Assembly: GCA_003222235.1 (NCBI GenBank)
Contig: QHVD01000226.1
Coordinates: 4,337 to 18,560, forward strand
DNA length: 14,224 nt
Origin: Gemmatimonadota bacterium
GTDB taxonomy: Bacteria; Gemmatimonadota; Gemmatimonadetes; Gemmatimonadales; GWC2-71-9
Reading direction: 5' to 3'
Position numbers and translations under genes: made by a program. The notes below the pieces were generated by a model. That model had not been told where the DNA came from, ran no database searches, and was given only the letters and a program-made list of their open reading frames with translations. Of this stretch, positions 6,226 to 12,854 are shown one piece after another (within the stretch, counting starts at the first letter, position 1; every line of letters starts with the position of its first letter).

Positions 6226-7088
6226 ACGTCAACGTAGTTCCGGTACTCGAAGACCCGCGCGCCGGTCAGGCGCTCGATCCAGTCGGAGAGGTACAGCCGC
6301 AGGTGCCCGAGCCTGAAGGAGCGCGGGCCCACCGCGCGCTCCCGCGCATCGCGCCGGGCCGCGATCCAATCCCGGGCAGCCTCCGGATGGGTGCCGCGGA
6401 ACGGCCGGAGCAGAGGCGTCCAGTCGAGCGCGTGCCGCCGCGCGGCGCGCGCTTCGAGCCGGTCCACCGCCTCGGTGAAGATCTCCTTCGAGGCCGCCAG
6501 CTTGCGCTGCACCGCCTGCGACGGCCCCGCCCAGCCGTAGTGGAACATCCGGGCGCCGGTCGCACGAGCGCGGACCCGTCGCAGCTCGGGGCCGACTCGG
6601 AAGCCCTGCGCGTCCTCGTACGACCGGACGTTCCCTCCGAGCCGCACGCAGCGCACCTCACGCCGGTACCAGTGCCGGTTGGTGGCGATCGTGTCGAAGT
6701 CGCCGTAGAAATGCACGTAGTCCACGAGCAGCCCTTCGACGCCGTGATCGCCGTGCCACGCCCGGAGACCGGCCGCGAGGATCTCCGCGCCGGCCTCGTG
6801 CAGCACCTCGTCCGCCTGGATGTACAGCCCCCAGGCGCCGCGGCACGCCGCCATCGCCCGGTTCGTCTCGATCGAGAGCGCGCCGCTGCCGCTCGAGAAA
6901 TCCCACTCGGTGTCGAGAATCCGGATGCGCGGGTCCCCCAGGCTCGCGATCAGGTCGCGGGTCCCGTCCTCCGACTTGCCGACGTTCACCACCACCTCGT
7001 CGCAGATGCCGAGGATCGAGCGGATGGCCGGGAGGACGGGGTAGTCGAGCTTGACGGCGTTGCGGACGATCGTGAAGCCCGACAGCAT
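6222..7088 (-). CDS. GT2-family glycosyltransferase
   Basis: A 288-residue GT-A glycosyltransferase of the GT2 type. The N-terminus reads LSGFTIVRNAVKLDYPVLPA (2-21). It continues CDEVVVNVGKSEDGTRDLI (29-47), then NRAMAACRGAWGLYIQADEVLHE (76-98). The segment QADEVLHE, with D93 and E94, stands in the place of the metal-binding DxD. This N-terminal pattern is common in GT2-like proteins of LPS or O-antigen loci. The C-terminal half is Arg-rich with aromatic segments and no clear membrane span, so the enzyme is probably cytosolic or peripheral. Its ATG is 1 nt after the stop of the ABC exporter gene and its stop overlaps the CgeB-like start, so all are likely translated from one mRNA. Donor and acceptor unknown. 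Confidence 0.88.
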   Translation of the reverse strand: MLSGFTIVRNAVKLDYPVLPAIRSILGICDEVVVNVGKSEDGTRDLIASLGDPRIRILDTEWDFSSGSGALSIETNRAMAACRGAWGLYIQADEVLHEAGAEILAAGLRAWHGDHGVEGLLVDYVHFYGDFDTIATNRHWYRREVRCVRLGGNVRSYEDAQGFRVGPELRRVRARATGARMFHYGWAGPSQAVQRKLAASKEIFTEAVDRLEARAARRHALDWTPLLRPFRGTHPEAARDWIAARRDARERAVGPRSFRLGHLRLYLSDWIERLTGARVFEYRNYVDV

Positions 7089-7089
7089 G

Positions 7090-8898
7090 TCAGTCCCGGA
7101 ACTGCAGGTCGTACAGCCGGCGGTACAGTCCCCCCGCGGCGTAAAGCGTCGCGTGGGTGCCGCGCTCGACGATGCGCCCCCCGGCGAGCACCACGATCAC
7201 CTCCGCGTGCTGCACCGTGGCGAGCCGGTGCGCGATGACGAGCACGGTGCGGCGCCGGATCAACCGGTCGATCGCTTCCTGCACGAGGCGCTCGGCCTCC
7301 ATGTCGAGCGCGCTCGTGGCCTCGTCGAGGATGAGGATCGGAGGATCGCGCAGCAGCGCCCGCGCGATCGCGATGCGCTGGCGCTCCCCGCCGCTGAGCC
7401 TGGTGCCGCGCTCGCCCAGCAGCGTCTCGTAGCCCAGCGGGAGATGGGCGATGAAGTCGTGGGCGTTCGCGGCGCGGGCCGCGGCCTCGACCTGGTCCCG
7501 GGCGAAGTCGGCGCGGCCGTAGGCGATGTTGGCGAGCACCGTGTCGTTCAGGAGGATCGTCTCCTGAGACACGATCCCCATGAGGCGCCGCAGGCTCGCG
7601 CGCGTGAACCGCGTGACCGGCACCCCGTCCATCAGGATCGCGCCTTCGGTGGGCTCGTAGAAGCGCGGCAGCAGGTCCACGAGCGTCGTCTTCCCCGCCC
7701 CCGACGGCCCGACGATCGCGACCACCTGGCCGCGCCGCACGGCGAGGTTCACGTCCTGGAGCACCGGGGCTTCGCCGTCATAGCAGAACGACACGCCGCG
7801 GTACTCGATCGCCTCCCGGAACCGCGCCTCGGCCGCGTCAGGGTGATCGCCCTCGTCGGCCGGTACGTCGAGCACCTCGAAGACGCGGTCCGCGGCGGCC
7901 ACGGCGCCCGCCATGATCGTGGGGTACTGTGCCGCCGCCTTCACCGGCGACATCAGCCGGAGTGCCACGATGAGGAATGCGATGAACACCGCCGGGGGTA
8001 GCCCCCCCGCCGCCGAGGCGCCGAGCGCGAGGCGGGCGCCGACCGAGAAGAGGAGCACGATGACGATGCCGGCGAACACCTCGCTGAGCGGGCTCATCAG
8101 CGTGGACGCCCCCTGCGCCCGCAGCACGCGCCTGCGGTACTGGTCCGCGAGCCGCCGGAACCGCTCGATCTCGAACGCCTCGGCCACGTAGGCGCGCACC
8201 AGCTTCACCGACGACACCATCTCGCTCACGAGACTCGTGAGCTCGCCGCGGTCCTCCGCCTGCTCCCGCGAGCGCCGGCGTACCCGCGCGATCACCGGGC
8301 GGATGATGAGCGCCAGCAGCGGGGCCAGGACCAGCGCGAGCAGGGTGAGCCGCCACGATAGCCCGAACAGGATGGCGACGTAGACCAGGATCAGGCTCGC
8401 GTTGCGGAGGAACGACGCGAGCGCCGCGGTCACGGCCGTCTTCACCTGGTCGGTGTCGCTGATGACGCGGGCGAGGAGCTGGCCCGCTCGGGTGCGCTGG
8501 AAGAAGCCGAGCGGCAGCGTTTGCAGGTGCCGGAACAGCCGCACCCGCAGATCGCGTACCACGCCCTCTTCGATGGCCACGCTGCTCATCGCCGCGGCGT
8601 AGGTGGCGACGTTCTTCACCACGAGCGTGACGAGGAGCACGAGCACCACGTTGCGCAGCGCCGTCTCTGGTGCCCCCGCGGCGAGCCACGGCCCCGCGAC
8701 CTTGGCGAGCACCGCCTCGATCGTGGAGCCTCCCGTGGCCGGCAGCGCCCGCTGCCCGAACAGCGCGCGCGTAAATGGGATCAGCAGCACGAACGTCGCC
8801 CCGTCCATGAGCGATGCCACCATCGTCACGGCGATGTTGGCGACGAAGAGCGGGGCGTACGGGCGGAGCAGGCCGAGGACGCGGGCGCTGCGGCCCAT
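7090..8898 (-). CDS. MsbA-like ABC transporter, fused permease-ATPase (lipid/glycan exporter)
   Basis: A 602-residue half-transporter of the ABCB/MsbA type: an N-terminal six-helix exporter domain, then an ATPase. Hydrophobic segments lie near residues 18-42, 83-105, 160-180, 182-202, 273-293 and 303-325. The ATPase shows Walker A GPSGAGKTT (397-405), Q-loop Q445 (GIVSQETILLNDTV), signature LSGGERQRIAIARALL (501-516), Walker B ILILDEATSALD (521-532) and switch H557 (IAHRLATV). All catalytic elements are intact. It should work as a homodimer in the inner membrane, flipping lipid A-core, a lipid-linked oligosaccharide or another lipid. The surrounding glycosyltransferases favour a glycolipid, but a peptide or drug exporter is not excluded. 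Its ATG follows the PorX-like gene's TGA with no gap and in the same frame, implying coupled translation. Confidence 0.9.
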   Translation of the reverse strand: MGRSARVLGLLRPYAPLFVANIAVTMVASLMDGATFVLLIPFTRALFGQRALPATGGSTIEAVLAKVAGPWLAAGAPETALRNVVLVLLVTLVVKNVATYAAAMSSVAIEEGVVRDLRVRLFRHLQTLPLGFFQRTRAGQLLARVISDTDQVKTAVTAALASFLRNASLILVYVAILFGLSWRLTLLALVLAPLLALIIRPVIARVRRRSREQAEDRGELTSLVSEMVSSVKLVRAYVAEAFEIERFRRLADQYRRRVLRAQGASTLMSPLSEVFAGIVIVLLFSVGARLALGASAAGGLPPAVFIAFLIVALRLMSPVKAAAQYPTIMAGAVAAADRVFEVLDVPADEGDHPDAAEARFREAIEYRGVSFCYDGEAPVLQDVNLAVRRGQVVAIVGPSGAGKTTLVDLLPRFYEPTEGAILMDGVPVTRFTRASLRRLMGIVSQETILLNDTVLANIAYGRADFARDQVEAAARAANAHDFIAHLPLGYETLLGERGTRLSGGERQRIAIARALLRDPPILILDEATSALDMEAERLVQEAIDRLIRRRTVLVIAHRLATVQHAEVIVVLAGGRIVERGTHATLYAAGGLYRRLYDLQFRD

Positions 8899-10482
8899 TC
8901 AGGGCGAGCCCCCCCCCCCCCCGCGGGGGGTGAGCAGCGCCACGGGCAGGATCATCTCCTCCGGGGTCACGCCGCCGTGCAGGAACGAGCCGCGATACCG
9001 AGCCTGGTACTCCCGCAGTTTGGTCGGATAGACGAAGAAGCGATCCGTCGTGGCGAGCAGCAGTCGCACGCCGAGGCCCATCCCGGGCAGGCCGAAGGCT
9101 TTCAGGTCCTCCACCGTGATGGCGGCCTCCGGGTGCTCGGCGCGGAGATCCTCGCCGAACTTGTAGCGCAGGTTCGCGGTGGCGTCGCGCTTCGCGTAGA
9201 CGGTGGCCGGCGTCTCGCAGTGGATCGAGCCGTGGTCGGTGGTGAGCAACACCGAAACGCCGCGGCGCTCGGCTTCCTGCAGCGCGGCGAGCACCGGCGA
9301 GCGCTCGAACCAGGTGCGCGTGAGCCCCCGCAGCGCGGCGGCGTCGCGCGCCACCTCGTACAGGATCGCGCTCTCTGAGCGCCCGTGCGTCAGCTGATCG
9401 ATGAAGTTAAAGACGAGCGCCGTCACGCCCTCCTGCGCCAGGTGCGCGGGGAGCCGGCGCAGCAGCTCACCACCCTCGCCCGCGCTGAACAGCTTCTCGT
9501 ATCGCACCGGCACCGGCTTCCCCACCAGCTCCTGCAGCTGCTCGAGGAGCAGTCCCGCTTCGTGGGCGTTCAGGCTCTCCTCGTCCGAGGGCTGGGCCCA
9601 CCACTCGGGATGGCGCGCGGCGATCTCCATCGGGAAGAGCCCCGAGAAGATGGCGTTGCGCGCGAACGGCGTGGCCGTGGGCAGGATGCTGTAGTAATGC
9701 GATTCCTCGACCTCGAACAGCGGCGTGAGGAGATCGCGCAGCACCACCCACTGATCGAGCCTCAGGCAGTCGACCACGATGAACAACACCCGCCCCTCGG
9801 CCTGCAGCACCGGCACCACGAACTCGGAGACGACGTCCACCGAGAGCGGGGGCCGGTCTCCCTCGGGGCTCGCCAACCAGCGGGGGAAGTGGTGGCGGAC
9901 GTACTCGGCGAAGTCCGCGCGGAGGCTCTGCTGCAGGGTGCGGAGCGCCTCGGAGAGGCCGGGCTCGTTGCAGACGGAGATGCGCACCTCCCAGCGCGCC
10001 AGCTCGGCGACGAGCTCCATCCACTCGCGCCACGCCAGCGACGCGCCGCGCCGGCCCTCGAGCTCGCGGAATCGCGTCACAAAGTCGCGGGCCAGGCGCT
10101 GCTGGCGGATGCGGTCGCCCTCGAGCAGCCGGGTGATCACGGAGAGGATCTGGCGCGGGTGCACCGGCTTCACCAGGTAGTCGTCCACCGCGACGCCGAT
10201 CGCCTCGCGCAGCGTCGCTTCCTCCTCGCTCTGCGTCACCATGACGACGGGCACGCCCGCGTCGATGGCGCGGATCTCGGGGAGCAGCTCGAGGCCGCGC
10301 CGGCCGGGCATCTGCTCGTCGAGCAGCACGACGCTGTACGGCTGGCGGCGCAGCAGCGCGAGGGCGTCGTCCCCGTGGGCCGCGCACGCGACGGTGAAGC
10401 CCTGCGCCTCGAGGAAACGCCGGTGGGCGGCGAGCCCCTCCACTTCGTCGTCCACCCAGAGAATGCTCTTGGGGCGCGGCAT
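8899..10482 (-). CDS. porX-like: PorX-like response regulator with PglZ (alkaline-phosphatase-fold) domain
   Basis: A 527-residue protein joining a receiver domain (about 4-120), a helical linker (about 121-225) and a PglZ/alkaline-phosphatase-superfamily domain (about 230-520), the PorX architecture. Receiver residues: D11-D12, phospho-acceptor D55 (VVLLDEQMP), T83, K105 (LVKP). Candidate metal and active-site residues: D238 (VVDCLRLDQW), T271 (PTATPFARNAIFSG; nucleophile position), D362 and H366 (NFIDQLTHG), D416-H417 (TTDHGS), H502 (SFLHGG). All expected positions look intact. PorX family proteins lack a DNA-binding domain; in Bacteroidota they control type IX secretion and have been reported to hydrolyse oligonucleotide signals. 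No type IX secretion gene is seen here. The gene heads an exporter/glycosyltransferase operon and diverges from a heptosyltransferase. The start at 10482 has no Shine-Dalgarno; TAGCTT lies 6 nt upstream. A 14-G tract encodes the C-terminal glycines. Confidence 0.88.
   Translation of the reverse strand: MPRPKSILWVDDEVEGLAAHRRFLEAQGFTVACAAHGDDALALLRRQPYSVVLLDEQMPGRRGLELLPEIRAIDAGVPVVMVTQSEEEATLREAIGVAVDDYLVKPVHPRQILSVITRLLEGDRIRQQRLARDFVTRFRELEGRRGASLAWREWMELVAELARWEVRISVCNEPGLSEALRTLQQSLRADFAEYVRHHFPRWLASPEGDRPPLSVDVVSEFVVPVLQAEGRVLFIVVDCLRLDQWVVLRDLLTPLFEVEESHYYSILPTATPFARNAIFSGLFPMEIAARHPEWWAQPSDEESLNAHEAGLLLEQLQELVGKPVPVRYEKLFSAGEGGELLRRLPAHLAQEGVTALVFNFIDQLTHGRSESAILYEVARDAAALRGLTRTWFERSPVLAALQEAERRGVSVLLTTDHGSIHCETPATVYAKRDATANLRYKFGEDLRAEHPEAAITVEDLKAFGLPGMGLGVRLLLATTDRFFVYPTKLREYQARYRGSFLHGGVTPEEMILPVALLTPRGGGGGSP
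8909..8922. repeat. Homopolymer tract, 14 C on plus strand (14 G in the coding strand of the porX-like gene)
   Basis: A run of 14 identical bases eight bases before the stop/start junction of the porX-like and exporter genes. With the adjoining GC and six G (8923-8930) it forms a C6-GC-G6 palindrome. It encodes the terminal glycines. Such tracts are prone to slippage in the cell and to length errors in sequencing. Confidence 0.9.
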
Positions 10483-10485
10483 CGA

Positions 10486-10535
10486 CCAAAGCTAATGATG
10501 ACTGGCGAAGCGCGGCAGCGCAGCCGTAGCTTTGG
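10486..10535. promoter_or_regulatory. Divergent inverted repeat TAGCTTTGG between porX-like and heptosyltransferase genes
   Basis: CCAAAGCTA at 10486-10494 and its exact reverse complement TAGCTTTGG at 10527-10535 are separated by 32 nt. Each arm points toward one start codon: TAGCTT lies 6 nt before the ATG of the porX-like gene (minus strand) and 7 nt before the GTG at 10540 (plus strand). They may be paired -10 elements of leaderless divergent transcripts, or a binding site for a shared regulator. Confidence 0.5.
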
Positions 10536-10539
10536 CGCC

Positions 10540-11535
10540 GTGCTGTGCGTCCTCGTGGTGCGCTTCAGCTCCATCGGCGACATCCTGCTCACCACCCCCC
10601 TGGTGCGGGCGCTCACCCGGCGCCACCCCGAGGCGAAGCTGGTCTACGTGACGAAGCGCGCGATGGCCCCGCTCGTCTCCGACAACCCGCACCTCGCCGA
10701 GGTCGTTTCCCTCGAGCCCGGCGAGCCGATCCGCCATTTCGCCCGGCGGCTGCGGGGCCTCGGGCCGACGCACGGGCTGGACTTGCACGGCAGCCTGCGC
10801 AGCGCGGCGTTGAGGCTGCTGGTGCACTGCCGCTGGTCGAGCTACCGCAAGCGCAAGCTCGGCCGGGCCCTGCTGATCTCGACCAAGCTCGACGTCTATC
10901 GCACCCACGTTCCCGTGGCGGAGCGCTACTTCGAGGCGGCGCGGCGGCTGGACGCGCGCCCCGACGGCGAGCCGCCGGAATTCTGCCTGGGAAAGGGGGC
11001 GCAGGATCGGGCGGCGCAGTGGCTGGGCGACCGCGCGCTCGCCGGCGCGCGGCTCGCCGCGCTCGCCCCGGGCGCCGCGCACGCCACCAAGCGCTGGCCC
11101 ATCGCCCATTGGAGCGCGCTCGCCGAGGAGCTGCGCGCCGCGGGTTACAAGAGCGTCGTGGTCGGCGGGCCGGAGGACCGGGGGCTGGCGGAGCAACTCA
11201 TGGGGAGCGGCGCGGCGGCGAGCGCGGCCGGCGAGTTCTCGCTGCAGGAGACGGGCGCCCTGCTCGCGCGCGCGCAGGTCGTCATCTCGGGCGATACCGG
11301 CGTGATGCACATGGCGACCGCGGTGCGCACACCGGTGGTCGCGCTGTTCGGGCCGACCGTCGAGCAGTTCGGCTTTTTCCCCTACCGCGCGCGCGCCCTC
11401 GTGCTGCAGCGCGCGCTCGACTGCCGCCCGTGCTCCGCCACGGGCACGGCGCATTGTCCCATGGGCCATCACCGCTGCCTCGGCGACATCACGCCGGCCG
11501 AGGTGGCCGCGGCCGCGCAACGCCTGGTGGCGTGA
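10540..11535 (+). CDS. ADP-heptose:LPS heptosyltransferase-like protein (GT9)
   Basis: A 331-residue GT9 enzyme, the family that adds L-glycero-D-manno-heptose to the LPS inner core at the cytoplasmic face of the inner membrane. It opens VLVVRFSSIGDILLTTPLVRAL (4-25), with D14 at the conserved position. It continues DLHGSLRSAALRLL (81-94), PGAAHATKRWP (177-187), KSVVVGGPEDRGLAE (204-218) and the donor-site signature SGDTGVMHMATAVRTPVVALFGPT (250-273). The cysteine-rich C-terminus (C295, C298, C306, C313) also recurs in this family. I prefer the GTG at 10540: it gives the usual GT9 N-terminus and has TAGCTT 7 nt upstream. In-frame ATGs at 10495 and 10498 would add about 15 residues of atypical sequence. 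The open frame continues left to 9385, but only as antisense to the porX-like gene. The stop overlaps the next gene's GTG. Confidence 0.9.
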   Translation: MLCVLVVRFSSIGDILLTTPLVRALTRRHPEAKLVYVTKRAMAPLVSDNPHLAEVVSLEPGEPIRHFARRLRGLGPTHGLDLHGSLRSAALRLLVHCRWSSYRKRKLGRALLISTKLDVYRTHVPVAERYFEAARRLDARPDGEPPEFCLGKGAQDRAAQWLGDRALAGARLAALAPGAAHATKRWPIAHWSALAEELRAAGYKSVVVGGPEDRGLAEQLMGSGAAASAAGEFSLQETGALLARAQVVISGDTGVMHMATAVRTPVVALFGPTVEQFGFFPYRARALVLQRALDCRPCSATGTAHCPMGHHRCLGDITPAEVAAAAQRLVA

Positions 11536-11909
11536 CCCGGGCGACGACCCCGGCGGAACAGCGCCTCATCGGGCTCCTCGCCCGAACGGCCCGCGGGCCC
11601 CAACGGGACGGATTGTTCGCCCTCTGGCTCATGGTCCGCGCCGCCGAAGGGCTGTTCCCACCGCACCCGGTCTCGGTCAAGAATCACCTGCGTCGACTGC
11701 AGGCGCTCGAAACGCGCCTCGGCGCCCTGGCCCTGCCCGCCCCGCTCCGGCGGGCGCTCGCGGCCGCCCGGCACCACCTCGAGCCCGCGACGCCCGCGGC
11801 AGCGGCGCTCGTGCTCGCCCAGCTCGTCGCCCCCGCCCGCGACGTGCTCGGATCCGAGGCGGGCGAGGTCATCGCCGTTGCCGCACGGACCGCGCGCGTA
11901 CATCTATAA
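11532..11909 (+). CDS. Small uncharacterised helical protein
   Basis: A predicted 125-residue protein that I do not recognise. It starts at a GTG that overlaps the heptosyltransferase stop (GTGA, 4-nt overlap), which supports translation by coupling. It is rich in Ala, Leu and Arg and looks mostly helical. Amphipathic segments include RDGLFALWLMVRAAEGLFPP (25-44), VSVKNHLRRLQALETRLGAL (48-67), PLRRALAAARHHLE (71-84) and PAAAALVLAQLVAPARDVLG (88-107). No signal peptide, membrane span or catalytic motif is clear. Codon use is GC-rich at third positions like its neighbours, and the frame ends cleanly at TAA just before the repeat array. It could serve the heptosyltransferase or the downstream ATPase. 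Alternative: a chance open frame, less likely given the coupling. Confidence 0.65.
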   Translation: MTRATTPAEQRLIGLLARTARGPQRDGLFALWLMVRAAEGLFPPHPVSVKNHLRRLQALETRLGALALPAPLRRALAAARHHLEPATPAAAALVLAQLVAPARDVLGSEAGEVIAVAARTARVHL

Positions 11910-11911
11910 GG

Positions 11912-11960
11912 CTAGACGTAAAGGCTAGACGTCTAGACGTCTAGACGGCTAGACGTCTAG
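11912..11960. repeat. CTAGACGT repeat array with 8-nt period
   Basis: CTAGACG occurs at 11912, 11925, 11933, 11941 and 11949, with a partial copy (CTAGA) at 11957. The last five positions are exactly 8 nt apart. Because ACGTCTAGACGT is its own reverse complement, the array is also a set of nested palindromes (for example 11931-11946). It fills most of the 72-nt gap before the DnaB-like gene. Units are far too short for CRISPR. It resembles an operator array, an iteron-like site or a slippage-generated simple repeat. Confidence 0.85.
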
Positions 11961-11979
11961 AAAGGCACAGGAAAGGCAC
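11961..11979 (+). promoter_or_regulatory. Duplicated AAAGGCAC containing the ribosome-binding site
   Basis: AAAGGCAC at 11961-11968 and 11972-11979 are direct repeats. AGGAAAGG (11969-11976) lies 5 nt before the ATG at 11982 and is a credible Shine-Dalgarno region for the DnaB-like gene. Confidence 0.5.
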
Positions 11980-11981
11980 GA

Positions 11982-12854
11982 ATGGGCCAGCGCCGGCTGG
12001 AGCGGCGTCCGTCTCTCGAGACCCTCGTCGAGCGGGTGGACCAGCAGCGACCCGGGGCGACCGCCGACGATACCGTCCCGACAGGGTTCCCCTCGCTCGA
12101 CAAGCTCCTCGGGGGCGGGTTCCGCCGCCGCGACCTCGTCGTCCTGGGCGGCGACGTCGGCTCGGGCAAGTCGGCGCTCGCCCTGGGGCTGGCCCTGCGC
12201 GTGGCGCGGCAGGGCAGCCGCGTCGCGTTCTTCTCGGGGGAGATGGACGACGAGCGCTTGATGGAGCGGGCGCTCGCCATCGAGGGCCGCGCGGCGGTGG
12301 ACGAGCTGCGCACGGCGACGTTGAGCGACCAGACACGCGCCGGAATCGGCGGCGCCGCCGTGCGACTCCGCGACCTGCCGCTCACGGCGCTCCCCCTGGC
12401 GGCCCCGGACTTCGAGACGGCGGCGGGCCGTCTCGACGGGGTGCGCCAGCTCGCGCTCGCCGTGGTGGACTACTTGCAGCTCGTGCCGTCGCCCGCGGGC
12501 GTCATCCGCTCGACGCAAGACGAAGACCTGGCGCTCGTCCTGCAGCGGCTCAAGGCCCTCGCCCTCGAACGCCACGTCGCGCTGCTGTGCGTCAGCCAGC
12601 TTCCTCGACTCGACGCGAAGCGACCGGACCCCCGCCCCACCCTGGACGACTTCGGCCACCTCGGCGCGATCAAGCAGCACGCCGACGTGGCGCTCGGGAT
12701 TTTCCGCGAAGAGATGTACCACCCGGGCTATGGGGTCGAGGGCGCGACCGAGCTGATGATCCTGAAGAACCGCAACGGGCCCACGGGCTTCGTCGATCTC
12801 TACTTCTACCGGCGCTGGATGCGGTTCGAGGACATGCTCGACCCCGACAGGTGA
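11982..12854 (+). CDS. DnaB C-terminal-like RecA-fold ATPase (lacks DnaB N-terminal domain)
   Basis: A 290-residue protein that matches only the C-terminal motor domain of the replicative helicase DnaB. Motifs: TGFPSLDKLLGGGFRRRDLVVLGG (34-57), Walker A GDVGSGKSALALG (57-69), SGEM with candidate catalytic E87 (85-88), Walker B AVVDYLQLV (160-168), LLCVSQLPR (201-209), and TLDDFGHLGAIKQHADVAL (220-238), the counterpart of the DnaB L-R-x-SGAIEQDAD segment. KNRNGPTG (262-269) holds the candidate arginine finger. The DnaB N-terminal primase-interacting domain is absent and replaced by about 30 residues, so this is unlikely to be the main replicative helicase. It may be an accessory DNA ATPase or a RadA/KaiC-like relative. 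AGGAAAGG lies 5 nt upstream of the chosen ATG, and the 8-bp array precedes it. yebC follows after 47 nt. Confidence 0.83.
   Translation: MGQRRLERRPSLETLVERVDQQRPGATADDTVPTGFPSLDKLLGGGFRRRDLVVLGGDVGSGKSALALGLALRVARQGSRVAFFSGEMDDERLMERALAIEGRAAVDELRTATLSDQTRAGIGGAAVRLRDLPLTALPLAAPDFETAAGRLDGVRQLALAVVDYLQLVPSPAGVIRSTQDEDLALVLQRLKALALERHVALLCVSQLPRLDAKRPDPRPTLDDFGHLGAIKQHADVALGIFREEMYHPGYGVEGATELMILKNRNGPTGFVDLYFYRRWMRFEDMLDPDR

Noticed and set aside
8899..10482. Type IX secretion locus or BREX/Pgl phage-defence locus, suggested by the PorX and PglZ similarity.
   Set aside because: No por/gld/spr genes and no pglX methyltransferase, brxC or brxL-like genes occur in the window. The receiver fusion and length match PorX, not the defence PglZ, and the neighbours are glycan genes.
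9385..10539. An N-terminal extension of the heptosyltransferase frame by several hundred codons, which would give a 716-residue fusion.
   Set aside because: The extension is antisense to the porX-like gene and has no recognisable domain. The GT9 homology begins exactly after the GTG at 10540.
11912..11960. CRISPR array.
   Set aside because: The period is 8 nt with no spacers, far from the 24-40-nt repeats of CRISPR, and no cas gene is present.
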